Position numbers and translations under genes: made by a program. A stretch of DNA of 21,927 bases from an uncultured bacterium (GTDB taxonomy: Bacteria > Verrucomicrobiota > Verrucomicrobiia > Opitutales > Intestinicryptomonadaceae): NCBI GenBank assembly GCA_905214995.1, contig CAJMOT010000028.1:1-21927 (forward strand). The letters run 5' to 3'. The notes beneath the pieces are model-generated. The model worked only from the letters and a program-made list of their open reading frames with translations. It did no database searches and was not told the origin of the DNA. Below are positions 8,326-15,530 of this stretch, piece by piece (position 1 is the first letter of the stretch; the number at the start of each line of letters is the position of its first letter).

Positions 8326-8813
8326 TTTCTGTGCAAATTGTCGGGGACGGGATTGCGCTTGCCGGAAATTCCATCGAAATCGAAGCGCAGGACGGCGGTG
8401 CGCGAAAGCGCGCTTTCAATGTAGGCTCCGGCCTCGGAGGATAGCCCGGGGCAGTACTTTTCGGCGAGCGCGCGCAGGCCGAAACGCTTTTCGCCGGCGT
8501 CGGAACAAATCGTTATCCTGCCGAAAGCGATTGCGCTATCGTAGCGCACCGTAAATTTTTCGGGGACGGTTTCGGCGCGGGCGACCGCGCAGAGGCTCGC
8601 GCGCGGATTGCGCGAAATCATGTCGATTTTTCTGCCCTCGGGCGCGCAGTGAATGTACGCCGACTTTCCGGCTATCGCATAGCTCACCGGCACGGCATAG
8701 GGATATTCGTCGTCGGAGACGAGCGACAAAAACCCGTATTCCGCGGACTCGAAAATCTTTTCCGCCTCTTCCGGCGGCGCCGCCCTGTCCCTTCTGCGCA
8801 AAGTCAGGTTCAC
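8322..8813 (-). CDS. Pyridoxamine-phosphate-oxidase-like flavin protein, NimA (nitroimidazole reductase) type
   Basis: I choose the GTG at 8813: it overlaps the upstream stop as GTGA and has GGAGG seven bases before it, whereas the ATG at 8912 would force a 100-base overlap. The 163-residue product matches the small split-barrel FMN-binding family that contains NimA. Visible blocks are YGFLSLVSDDEYPYAVPVSY, PEGRKIDMISRNPRASLCAV and VPEKFTVRYDSAIAFGRI, the last very typical of the Nim-like subgroup. Members bind FMN or related cofactors; NimA reduces nitroimidazoles, but most relatives have no known substrate. It lies between an amino-acid decarboxylase and the TonB receptor with 4-base overlaps on both sides, so it should act in the same process. 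A link between an imidazole-producing decarboxylase and a Nim-like reductase is suggestive but unproven. Confidence 0.85.
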   Translation of the reverse strand: MNLTLRRRDRAAPPEEAEKIFESAEYGFLSLVSDDEYPYAVPVSYAIAGKSAYIHCAPEGRKIDMISRNPRASLCAVARAETVPEKFTVRYDSAIAFGRITICSDAGEKRFGLRALAEKYCPGLSSEAGAYIESALSRTAVLRFDFDGISGKRNPVPDNLHRK

Positions 8814-9979
8814 GGGCGGTCCTCCGCGATGTCCGAAACTATCGAGCGTATCAGCTCCGGAGTGAAATACTGCATGGCGACTATGTGCGCCAGCTTTCCG
8901 AAACCGGCGCATTCTCCGCAGGCGAGCGCATACTTCTTCACCGCGCGCGCGGACGGGCGGTCGAAGAAAACCGTGTTGGAATAGGGGTTTTTGTACGCGC
9001 GAATCCCCGCCTTGGAAAATTCTGAGAGCAGGAGGGCGGCCATTTCAAGCGCGCGGACGGCCTGCCTGCGCAGCCCCTCGGCGCCGAGCGACTTTATGCG
9101 CCAAAACAGCTTGAGAGCGTCGAGCCCGCTGCGCGAGCAGCTTATGGTAGGAACCGTCCCGTTGAGGTACGGTATCGGGCTGCCGCGGACGCTTTCGAGG
9201 ACTTTTTTGCGGCATATAAAAACTCCGGCGGGCTCGTTGAGCGAAAAGAACTTGTGGCCGGACACAGCGATGGAGTCGAAGCCCGACTTCGAGGCGTCAA
9301 CGATTTCCCGCGCCGCCGGGTCGTCCAAAAACGGCAGGTATCCCCCGAACAGCGCGACGTCCAGATGCCTGTACACGGCAACGGGTTTCGCCGCGCGCAA
9401 AACCTCCGCAATAGCCTTCTGGTCGTCTATGGCGCCCTTGAAAGTCCCGCCGATTGCTATCGCGACAATCGCCGGACGCGACGGGTCGAGCTTGTCCGCG
9501 AAGTCGGAGACGTCCATTTCCCCCATTTCTTTCGCGCGTATCGCGCGCGTCTCGATATTCTGGATGTCGCCGATTTTTTTGAGCGAGTAGTGCGCCTCTT
9601 CGGAGACGTACAAAACCGGAGGAATGTCCGAAGCTTCGGCGAGAGCCTTCCTGCCGAAATATATCCCGTGCATGTTCCCGTCGGTTCCCCCGTTGGAAAT
9701 CACGCCCCAATAGTCGTCCCCGAACCCGTACGCCCCCGCGAGAAAATCGACACACTCGCGCTCGAACTCGTCGGTGTTGAGCATGTCCCAATCGGTTTTG
9801 TACGGGTCGCCCACGTTTATGAGGGTCACGCCTCCGAGCCCCGTCCCCGCGAGCCATTCGTAAAACTCGGAGAGTCCGGACTCCTGATCGAACGGGTATC
9901 CGAGCTGGTTGAACCTCCGTGCGTACAGGCTTTCGGCGGCGGCGCAAAGGCGCTCCATTGAATGTTTGTCGGGCTGCAT
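8810..9979 (-). CDS. hdc: PLP-dependent group II decarboxylase, probable histidine decarboxylase
   Basis: The 389-residue product aligns by eye along its length with bacterial PLP histidine decarboxylases (Morganella type) and plant serine decarboxylases. Blocks are INVGDPYKTDWDMLNTDEFE, WGVISNGGTDGNMHG, AHYSLKKI, IGGTFKGAIDD, YRHLDVALFG and DSIAVSGHKFF. The PLP-binding Lys is K243 (SGHK), the cofactor-ring Asp is D207 (HLDVAL), and H130 (AHYS) stacks on the cofactor in this family. Loss of CO2 from histidine would give histamine, a precursor of siderophores such as anguibactin and acinetobactin; serine or another amino acid cannot be excluded. I chose the ATG at 9979; an ATG at 9958 and a TTG at 10030 are alternatives, none with a clear ribosome site. 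It is the first gene of the operon with the NimA-like protein and TonB receptor. Confidence 0.85.
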   Translation of the reverse strand: MQPDKHSMERLCAAAESLYARRFNQLGYPFDQESGLSEFYEWLAGTGLGGVTLINVGDPYKTDWDMLNTDEFERECVDFLAGAYGFGDDYWGVISNGGTDGNMHGIYFGRKALAEASDIPPVLYVSEEAHYSLKKIGDIQNIETRAIRAKEMGEMDVSDFADKLDPSRPAIVAIAIGGTFKGAIDDQKAIAEVLRAAKPVAVYRHLDVALFGGYLPFLDDPAAREIVDASKSGFDSIAVSGHKFFSLNEPAGVFICRKKVLESVRGSPIPYLNGTVPTISCSRSGLDALKLFWRIKSLGAEGLRRQAVRALEMAALLLSEFSKAGIRAYKNPYSNTVFFDRPSARAVKKYALACGECAGFGKLAHIVAMQYFTPELIRSIVSDIAEDRP

Positions 9980-10001
9980 ATCGCAAATTGGTAAAGCGCG
10001 G

Positions 10002-10030
10002 ATATTCGCCCGGAAAGGGAAATTAGTCAA
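10002..10030 (-). promoter_or_regulatory. Possible sigma-70-type promoter of the decarboxylase operon
   Basis: On the minus strand TTGACT (10030-10025) is followed, after 17 bases, by GAATAT (10007-10002). The -35 box matches the consensus in five of six positions, the -10 box in only three. Transcription would begin near 9995, about 16 bases before the ATG at 9979. This also argues against the TTG at 10030 being the start codon. It is a weak pattern-based call. Confidence 0.3.
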
Positions 10031-10131
10031 GAAATTCGTCCGTTAGCCGCGCGACGCGGGAAAAGCGCGGGAGCGCGCGCAAAACCGCGATTTTTCTTGA
10101 ATTCCAAAGCGGAAAACTGTTGAAACGCCGC

Positions 10132-10710
10132 ATGGAAACCCATCCTTTCAAGCCGTTTCTGCCGAAATCGGCGCGCGTCCTGATGCTCGGAACCTTTCCG
10201 CCGAAGCGCGAAAAATGGTGCATGGACTTCTTCTACCCAAACGCCATAAACGACATGTGGCGCATATTCGGCCTGGCGTTTTTCGGAGACCGCGACTTCT
10301 TTTGGGACGCCCCCGCAAAACGCTTCCGCAAAGATAAAATCGCGGAATTTCTGGAATATGCGGGCATTGCGCTATACGACACGGCGGCGGCCGTCAATCG
10401 ACTGAAAGACAACGCATCCGACAATTTTCTGGAAATCGTCGAAAGGGTCGACCTCGCGGCGGTTCTGGCGCAAATACCGGCGTGCGAAGCCGTCGTGTGC
10501 ACCGGCGCGAAAGCCGCCGAAACCGCCGCGGAGACTATGGGCTGCCGCGCCCCGAAACAGGGGAGCATGGAGAAAATAAGCTTCGCGGGCCGCAATCTGA
10601 AATTTTACAGAATGCCTTCGTCGTCGCGCGCCTACCCCATGAAACTCGAAAAAAAGGCCGAAATCTATTCCGCCATGTTCGGCGAGCTCGGCTTTCCCGT
10701 CCGCAAATGA
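10132..10710 (+). CDS. Uracil-DNA glycosylase superfamily protein
   Basis: A 192-residue protein with the N-terminal motif ARVLMLGTFPPKREKW, followed by FFYPNAINDMWRIFG, and the C-terminal motif PSSSRAYPMKLEKKAEIY. This layout, a G-T/S-F-P loop, an aromatic FYPxxxNxMW block and a late PSSS loop, is that of the uracil-DNA glycosylase-like family used for removing uracil or other deaminated bases from DNA. I take the ATG at 10132; the TTG at 10120 is an in-frame but weaker start. It is transcribed away from the decarboxylase operon, with 152 bases between the two start codons, and ends at a terminator hairpin. Substrate preference cannot be read from the sequence. It seems a stand-alone housekeeping gene unrelated to the iron operons. 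Confidence 0.8.
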   Translation: METHPFKPFLPKSARVLMLGTFPPKREKWCMDFFYPNAINDMWRIFGLAFFGDRDFFWDAPAKRFRKDKIAEFLEYAGIALYDTAAAVNRLKDNASDNFLEIVERVDLAAVLAQIPACEAVVCTGAKAAETAAETMGCRAPKQGSMEKISFAGRNLKFYRMPSSSRAYPMKLEKKAEIYSAMFGELGFPVRK

Positions 10711-10746
10711 AAACGCGCGCGGCCCTGCGGGAGATTGCGCGCGTTT
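10711..10746. terminator. Bidirectional terminator between the glycosylase and HdeD-like genes
   Basis: A perfect 10-base inverted repeat, AAACGCGCGC (10711-10720) with GCGCGCGTTT (10737-10746), begins directly after the glycosylase stop and lies 21 bases beyond the convergent gene's stop. On the minus strand the stem is followed by TTTTCATTT, a reasonable U-run. On the plus strand the T-run is only three. Confidence 0.65.
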
Positions 10747-10767
10747 GCAAATGGGAAAACCCTAAGC

Positions 10768-11259
10768 TCATGCGTCCGCGCCGCGGGCTATGAGGGCAAT
10801 GCCGCTAAACAGCAGGTCAATGCCCGCGAGCGTCCCGATAAACCACACGCCATAGGAGGGATTGAAGAGCGCGAGGGCGCCGAGAGCCACCGTCACCGCG
10901 CCGTTAACCAGCATCAGCCAGGAGTTGGGGGAATTCCTGCACGTCACCCAGAGCGCAATGGCCGCAACGCCCTCGAAAGTGAAAATCGCGCCCACCATAA
11001 CCATGAGCATCACCACTCCCTCGAACGGGTTTAGCAGCATAAGTATGCCGGCTGCGAGGTACAAGACCGTCAGCAGCGCGCCGTACGCCTTGTCCCACGC
11101 GCCCCTGCGGGCGGAAATGCCCAAAAGCGTAAAAAACGACGCCCCGACGAAACACGCGCCGACCACAATTTCAATCCATACCGACGCGACTATCGGATAG
11201 ACGAGGCAGAACGCGCCGATTACCGCCAGAACTATTCCCAAAAACTTAGAATTTTTCAT
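10768..11259 (-). CDS. HdeD / DUF308 family integral membrane protein
   Basis: I place the start at the ATG at 11259, which has GGAGGAG about 11 bases upstream; the longer open frame to 11379 begins with non-membrane, arginine-rich sequence that looks untranslated. The 163-residue product is almost entirely hydrophobic with about six membrane segments, among them FLGIVLAVIGAFCLVYPIVA, VWIEIVVGACFVGASFFTLL and LTVLYLAAGILMLLNPFEG. Paired segments of the form 'G..l...G...L..P' are typical of DUF308 proteins, named after E. coli HdeD of the acid-resistance island. The molecular function of the family is not established. It is monocistronic, convergent with the glycosylase gene and divergent from the esterase gene. 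Confidence 0.8.
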   Translation of the reverse strand: MKNSKFLGIVLAVIGAFCLVYPIVASVWIEIVVGACFVGASFFTLLGISARRGAWDKAYGALLTVLYLAAGILMLLNPFEGVVMLMVMVGAIFTFEGVAAIALWVTCRNSPNSWLMLVNGAVTVALGALALFNPSYGVWFIGTLAGIDLLFSGIALIARGADA

Positions 11260-11431
11260 AATGCCTTTTCTCCTCCGCCGCCGGTTTTTACCGCCGCGAC
11301 TTCCGTAGACGATATGATAGTACGCGAAATCGGCGTAATGTTCCGAAGTTTTAAATTTTTTAGCGCGCCAAATGCTCATACGTTTGAGAAAATCTGTTGA
11401 CTCGGGCTCTCCCGCGACATTTTATGGAGCA

Positions 11432-12694
11432 ATGAAACCGACTGCAATATGCGCCATAACCCTGGCGGCCCTGCCGGTTCTCGGCGCGCCCGACGCAAAC
11501 TACGACGAGGCGAAAGTCCCGAACGCGCCGCCGCCCGACGCGCTCGCCGCTCCGGACGGCTCTTTCAAGGCCTCCGACGCCATCGAATGGGAATCTCGCG
11601 TGCGCCCGAAAATAGCGGAGTTTTTCGAATCGGAAGTGTACGGCAGGCGGCCTCCGCGCCCCAAAAGGGAAATTTTCGAGATACTCGAAAGCTCAGACGA
11701 CGCCCTCGGCGGCAAGGCCCTGCGCCGCCAGATAAAAATAACAGTCGCGGACGCCAAGGGGGAAAAATCCTTCATAATGCTGCTGTACCTGCCCAAGTCG
11801 CCAGACCCCGCTCCGGTGTTCGTAGGGCTCAATTTCATGGGCAACCACGCGACCGCCGGCGACCCCGAAATAATAATGCCCGAATGGGTCCGCAATACCA
11901 GCCTCGGCGGCATAAAAATTTCCGACAACAGGCCGACTGAAAAATACAGGGGCCTGCAAAGCCGCAGGTGGCCCTACGAAAAGATAATATCCCGCGGATT
12001 CGGCGCAGCCACAATCTACTATTGCGACATATACCCCGACCTCGAAAAGGCCGACGGCGCGCCGCAGAGCGTATACTCGATTTTCAAAGAGCCGATGAAC
12101 GGGGCTATCGCCGCGTGGAGCTGGGGGCTATCCCGCGCGCTCGACGCGCTCGAAACCGTTCCGCAGGCGGACGCAAAGAGGGTTGTCGCCATCGGGCATT
12201 CGCGCCTCGGCAAGACGGCTCTGCACGCCGCGGCGTTCGACAGGCGCTTCGCGGGCGCGGTGTCGAACGACTCCGGCTGCATGGGAGCCGCGCTGTCGCG
12301 CAGGCAGTTCGGCGAGACGGTAGAGGCCATAACTCGGCAGTTCCCGTTCTGGTTCTCGCCCAATCTGCGCAAATGGGCGGGCAGGGAGGCGGAAATGCCC
12401 GCCGACCAGCACCAGATGCTCGCGCTCGTCGCCCCGCGCCCGCTGTATGTGGCAAGCGCGAGCGAAGACCTGTGGGCCGACCCGCGCGGCGAATTTCTCT
12501 CCCTCGCGGAAGCCTCGAAAGTCTACGCTCTGTTCGGCGCAAAAAACCTTCCTTCGGAAGAGAACTTTGCGATTGAAAAGCCGTTTATCGGCGACGTGGG
12601 ATACCACATGCGCAAGGGCAAGCACGACATGGTGGAATACGACTGGGAAAACTTCTGCGATTTCTTCTCAAAAGCCCTCTCCCAAACCCGATAG
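11432..12694 (+). CDS. Secreted carbohydrate esterase family 15 (glucuronoyl-esterase-like) protein
   Basis: The start is the ATG at 11432 with GGAG six bases... upstream at 11426-11429; the frame is open from 11372 but that extension has no signal-like start. The 420-residue product opens with a short signal peptide (KPTAICAITLAALPVLGA) and has an alpha/beta-hydrolase nucleophile elbow GHSRLGKTAL with Ser257. Other CE15 blocks are NFMGNHAT, SRGFGAATIYYCDIYPD, NDSGCMGAALSRRQFGE, LVAPRPLYVASASEDLWADP and YHMRKGKHDMVEYDW, which carries the likely catalytic His (H398, with H392 nearby). CE15 enzymes cleave ester bonds between glucuronic acid on xylan and lignin alcohols, so this protein suggests contact with plant cell-wall material, acting outside the cytoplasm. 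It is a single gene ended by a strong terminator. Confidence 0.88.
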   Translation: MKPTAICAITLAALPVLGAPDANYDEAKVPNAPPPDALAAPDGSFKASDAIEWESRVRPKIAEFFESEVYGRRPPRPKREIFEILESSDDALGGKALRRQIKITVADAKGEKSFIMLLYLPKSPDPAPVFVGLNFMGNHATAGDPEIIMPEWVRNTSLGGIKISDNRPTEKYRGLQSRRWPYEKIISRGFGAATIYYCDIYPDLEKADGAPQSVYSIFKEPMNGAIAAWSWGLSRALDALETVPQADAKRVVAIGHSRLGKTALHAAAFDRRFAGAVSNDSGCMGAALSRRQFGETVEAITRQFPFWFSPNLRKWAGREAEMPADQHQMLALVAPRPLYVASASEDLWADPRGEFLSLAEASKVYALFGAKNLPSEENFAIEKPFIGDVGYHMRKGKHDMVEYDWENFCDFFSKALSQTR

Positions 12695-12697
12695 ACG

Positions 12698-12739
12698 GAA
12701 AAAAAGAGCCGAAGGGCATTCGCCCTCCGGCTCTTTTTT
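12698..12739. terminator. Strong bidirectional rho-independent terminator
   Basis: The stem is AGAGCCG with CGGCTCT (12705-12711 / 12728-12734), one A-C mismatch, then AGGGC with GCCCT (12713-12717 / 12722-12726) around the loop ATTC. It is flanked by a run of A on the left and six T on the right, so it works in both directions. It lies between the convergent CE15 esterase and superoxide dismutase genes. Confidence 0.9.
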
Positions 12740-12769
12740 GCGCTATGGCAAAATGCGTTTCCGCGCCCG

Positions 12770-13516
12770 TCAGACGAGCGGCTTTTTGGCGTCGACCGCG
12801 CTCTCGTACCGCTCGCCGACGCGCTTCCAATCGACGAGATTCCAGATATTCTTGGCGTATTCGGCGCGCAGGTTTTTATACTTCAAGTAGTACGCGTGCT
12901 CCCACACGTCTATGGTTAGAATCGGAATGCAGCCGCACGCCCCGACGTACGCGCCCATCAGCGGATTGTCCTGATTCGGCGTCGAGGCGATTTTCAGGCT
13001 TCCGTCGGGGTTGACGATGAGCCACCCCCACCCGCTTCCGAACTGCTTTACGGAGGCGTCGGACATCAGCTTTTTGAGCTCGTCAATGCCCCCGAAAGAC
13101 TTTTTCGCGGCGTTTTCGAGCGCTGCGGAGGGCTCCGACTTTTTCGGGCTCAGGCCCTTCCAGTAAAATTCGTGGTTCCAGACTCCGCCGCCGTTGTTTC
13201 TGACGGCCGTGCGGATTTTCTCGGGGACGCTTTCGAGATCCGAAATCAGGCCGCATACGTCGCCATCGTATTTGAAGGACGGCTCGGAGGCGAGGGCGGC
13301 GTTAAGGTTTGCCACATACGTCGCCTGGTGTTTGTCGTGGTGGTATCCGACGGTTTCGGCGTCTATCCACGGTTCGAGAGCTTCGTGCCCGTATTCGAGG
13401 GGCGTTAGGGTGTATTGCATTGTCTTTTCCTTTTTCGGGGTTTGCGCGCTCACCGCCCGCAATGCGGGAAACGCCGCGGCGGTTGCCAAAATAGATAACA
13501 TTTCTCTGCGTTTCAT
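12770..13516 (-). CDS. sodA: Fe/Mn-family superoxide dismutase, Mn-type residues, with Tat-like signal peptide
   Basis: From the ATG at 13516 the product is 248 residues. It begins with MKRREMLSILATAAAFPALR, a twin-arginine signal-like stretch, and then the dismutase proper from about residue 34 (QYTLTPLEYGHEALEPW). Metal ligands are H59 or H60 (YHHDKH), H115 (WNHEFYW), D203 and H207 (DVWEHAYY). Gly at NNGGGVWNH and Gln182 in STPNQDNP are the pattern of manganese enzymes, whereas iron enzymes carry the Gln in the first block. It converts superoxide to oxygen and peroxide. An internal ATG at 13420, preceded by AAGGAAAAG, would give a signal-less 216-residue cytoplasmic form, so location is open. 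AGAGGAG lies 14 bases before the first ATG. It is divergent from lepA. Confidence 0.9.
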   Translation of the reverse strand: MKRREMLSILATAAAFPALRAVSAQTPKKEKTMQYTLTPLEYGHEALEPWIDAETVGYHHDKHQATYVANLNAALASEPSFKYDGDVCGLISDLESVPEKIRTAVRNNGGGVWNHEFYWKGLSPKKSEPSAALENAAKKSFGGIDELKKLMSDASVKQFGSGWGWLIVNPDGSLKIASTPNQDNPLMGAYVGACGCIPILTIDVWEHAYYLKYKNLRAEYAKNIWNLVDWKRVGERYESAVDAKKPLV

Positions 13517-13669
13517 TGCATATTGCGACACTCCTCTAACGGAAAAGTTCACCCGGCGCGCCGTTTTTTTTAAATTTCTCCCCCGCCCCGACCCGCATAA
13601 AAGTGCTTGCTTAAACCTCCGAATTCGGGAAAAATCGCCCTTTACATTTATTTTGCATACCAATCCGAA

Positions 13670-15469
13670 ATGGAAAATATCGAAAACATCAGGAATTTCT
13701 GCATAATAGCGCACGTAGACCACGGCAAGACCACCCTCTCCGACCGCCTGTTGGAGGCCACGGGGACGATCCAAAAGCGCGAAATGCAAGATCAGCTGCT
13801 CGACTCCATGGACTTGGAGCGGGAGAGGGGGATAACCATAAAGTGCCACCCCGTCACGATGGAATATTCCCACAACGGGAAAAAATACCTTCTCAACCTG
13901 ATAGACACCCCCGGGCACGTCGATTTTTCCTACGAGGTTTCGAGGTCGCTAGCGGCGTGCGAGGGCGCTCTTCTGCTGATCGACGCGGCGCAGGGGGTCG
14001 AGGCGCAGACGGTCGCCAACGCGCACCTCGCCGTGGCGCAGGGGTTGGAGATAATCCCGGTAATCAACAAAATCGACCTTCCGAGCGCGCGCCCCGACGT
14101 CTGCAAGAGGCAGGTCGAAGACGTGCTCGCAATTCCGGCGGAGGACGCGATTTTGGCGAGCGGCAAGAGCGGAATAGGCATAGGCGAAATTCTGGAAGCC
14201 GTGGTCGGGCGAGTCCCGCCGCCGCGCAACGCCGATTACCCCGCCGCCCGCGCGCTCATATTCGACTGCGTTTTCGACTCTTACAAGGGCGTCATCTGCT
14301 ACGTTCGGGTATTTTCGGGCTCGATAAAGGCGGGCGACGAAATTCTGCTCATGGGCGGCGGGCGCAAAACGGCGGTCAAGGAAGTCGGGCGGTTCACCCC
14401 GTCCATGACGCCCGAACCGTCGCTCGACGCCGGCTGCACGGGATATATCGTCACCAATATCAAGGAGGTCTCCAACGTGAGAATCGGCGACACCATTACG
14501 CTCGCGGGCAATCCCGCCGCGGAGATGCTCGCCGGATACAAGGAGGTCAAGCCCATGGTCTTTTCCGGAATATATCCGATAGACGCCTCCGAATACGAAA
14601 AGCTCAAGACTTCCATAGGCAAACTGCAGCTCAACGACGCCGCGCTCGCCTACATGCCCGAGACCTCCGCGGCGCTGGGCTTCGGATTCCGCTGCGGATT
14701 CCTCGGGCTTCTGCACATGGAAATCGTGCAGGAGAGGCTGCGGCGCGAATACGGCCTCGACATAATCTCGACCTACCCGAGCGTCGTGTACAAGCTCGAC
14801 TTGACGGACGGCTCGCAGATCGAAATCGACAACCCCTCGCGCCTTCCCGACCCCACCGACATCGCCGCGATATACGAGCCTGTAATAAAGGCAAATATTT
14901 TAATACCCGCCGAATCGATAGGCGACATGCTCGCGCTCGTATCCGAAAAGCGCGGGTTCTGCGAGAGGACGGACACCATAGACGACACCCGCGTGATGCT
15001 GTTCTGCACCCTGCCGCTCAACGAAATCCTGATAGACTTCAACGACAGGCTCAAAAGCATAACGCGCGGATACGGCAGCCTCGACTACGAAATGGCGGGC
15101 TACCAACAGTCGAAGCTCGTAAAGCTCGACATCCTGATAAACGGCGAGCAGATAGACGCGTTCGCCTCGATAGTCCATGCCGACAAAGCCGAGAGCAAGG
15201 GAAGAATGCTCTGCGGAAAGCTGAAAGACATCCTGCCCCGCCAAATGTTCAAAGTGGCGATACAAGCGGCGATAGGCGGAAAAATCATCGCGCGGGAGAC
15301 CATAGGGTCGTTCCGGAAAGACGTCACGGCAAAGTGCTACGGCGGCGACATCACCAGAAAGAAAAAGCTGCTCGAAAAGCAGAAGGAGGGCAAAAAGCGC
15401 ATGAAGCAGATAGGCAAAGTCTCCATTCCGCAGGAGGCGTTTGTCAAAGTGCTCAAATCAAACGCGTAA
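13670..15469 (+). CDS. lepA: Translation elongation factor 4 (LepA), ribosome-bound GTPase
   Basis: The start at 13670 gives 599 residues, the usual LepA length, and begins MENIENIRNFCIIAHVDHGKT as the family does; the open frame extends to 13607 but without a family-like start. The GTPase motifs are all present: AHVDHGKTT (14-22), RGITIKCH, DTPGHVDFSYEV and NKIDLPSA. The LepA-specific C-terminal domain shows LCGKLKDILPRQMFKVAIQA, ETIGSFRKDVTAKCYGGD and RKKKLLEKQKEGKKRMKQIG. LepA acts on the ribosome during initiation/elongation, especially under ionic or cold stress. It is followed 61 bases later by lepB, the same pairing as in the E. coli lepA-lepB operon. No clear ribosome site is seen before the ATG. 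Confidence 0.97.
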   Translation: MENIENIRNFCIIAHVDHGKTTLSDRLLEATGTIQKREMQDQLLDSMDLERERGITIKCHPVTMEYSHNGKKYLLNLIDTPGHVDFSYEVSRSLAACEGALLLIDAAQGVEAQTVANAHLAVAQGLEIIPVINKIDLPSARPDVCKRQVEDVLAIPAEDAILASGKSGIGIGEILEAVVGRVPPPRNADYPAARALIFDCVFDSYKGVICYVRVFSGSIKAGDEILLMGGGRKTAVKEVGRFTPSMTPEPSLDAGCTGYIVTNIKEVSNVRIGDTITLAGNPAAEMLAGYKEVKPMVFSGIYPIDASEYEKLKTSIGKLQLNDAALAYMPETSAALGFGFRCGFLGLLHMEIVQERLRREYGLDIISTYPSVVYKLDLTDGSQIEIDNPSRLPDPTDIAAIYEPVIKANILIPAESIGDMLALVSEKRGFCERTDTIDDTRVMLFCTLPLNEILIDFNDRLKSITRGYGSLDYEMAGYQQSKLVKLDILINGEQIDAFASIVHADKAESKGRMLCGKLKDILPRQMFKVAIQAAIGGKIIARETIGSFRKDVTAKCYGGDITRKKKLLEKQKEGKKRMKQIGKVSIPQEAFVKVLKSNA

Positions 15470-15530
15470 TTTTCAAAGCCGCGCAAAGCGGCCGCGCCAA
15501 ATAAATGAAATAATCAACCACGAGAGAAAA

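Noticed and set aside
11397..11425. TTGACT and TTTTAT with 17-base spacing before the CE15 esterase
   Set aside because: Transcription would begin at the start codon and exclude the good GGAG ribosome site at 11426-11429, so it is probably chance. The remaining 172 bases between the HdeD-like and esterase genes show nothing else I can call.
12191..12214. GHSRLGK in the CE15 protein instead of the fungal GCSRxGK
   Set aside because: To my knowledge His at this position is common in bacterial members, so it is not a defect or novelty.
13513..13521. Two-codon ORF (ATG CAA TGA) overlapping the sod start
   Set aside because: Such ATG-stop combinations are expected by chance; there is no further evidence for a leader peptide.
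13517..13669. Intergenic region between the divergent sod and lepA genes searched for promoters or an RNA
   Set aside because: It holds an 8-T run, a GGCGCGCC palindrome and only poor -35/-10 pairs (for example TTGCTT-17-AAAAAT); too weak to annotate.
13843..15504. 553-residue plus-strand frame inside lepA, and a 589-residue frame inside secA (18264-20033)
   Set aside because: Arg/Gly/His-rich products without motifs, fully inside highly conserved genes in another frame.
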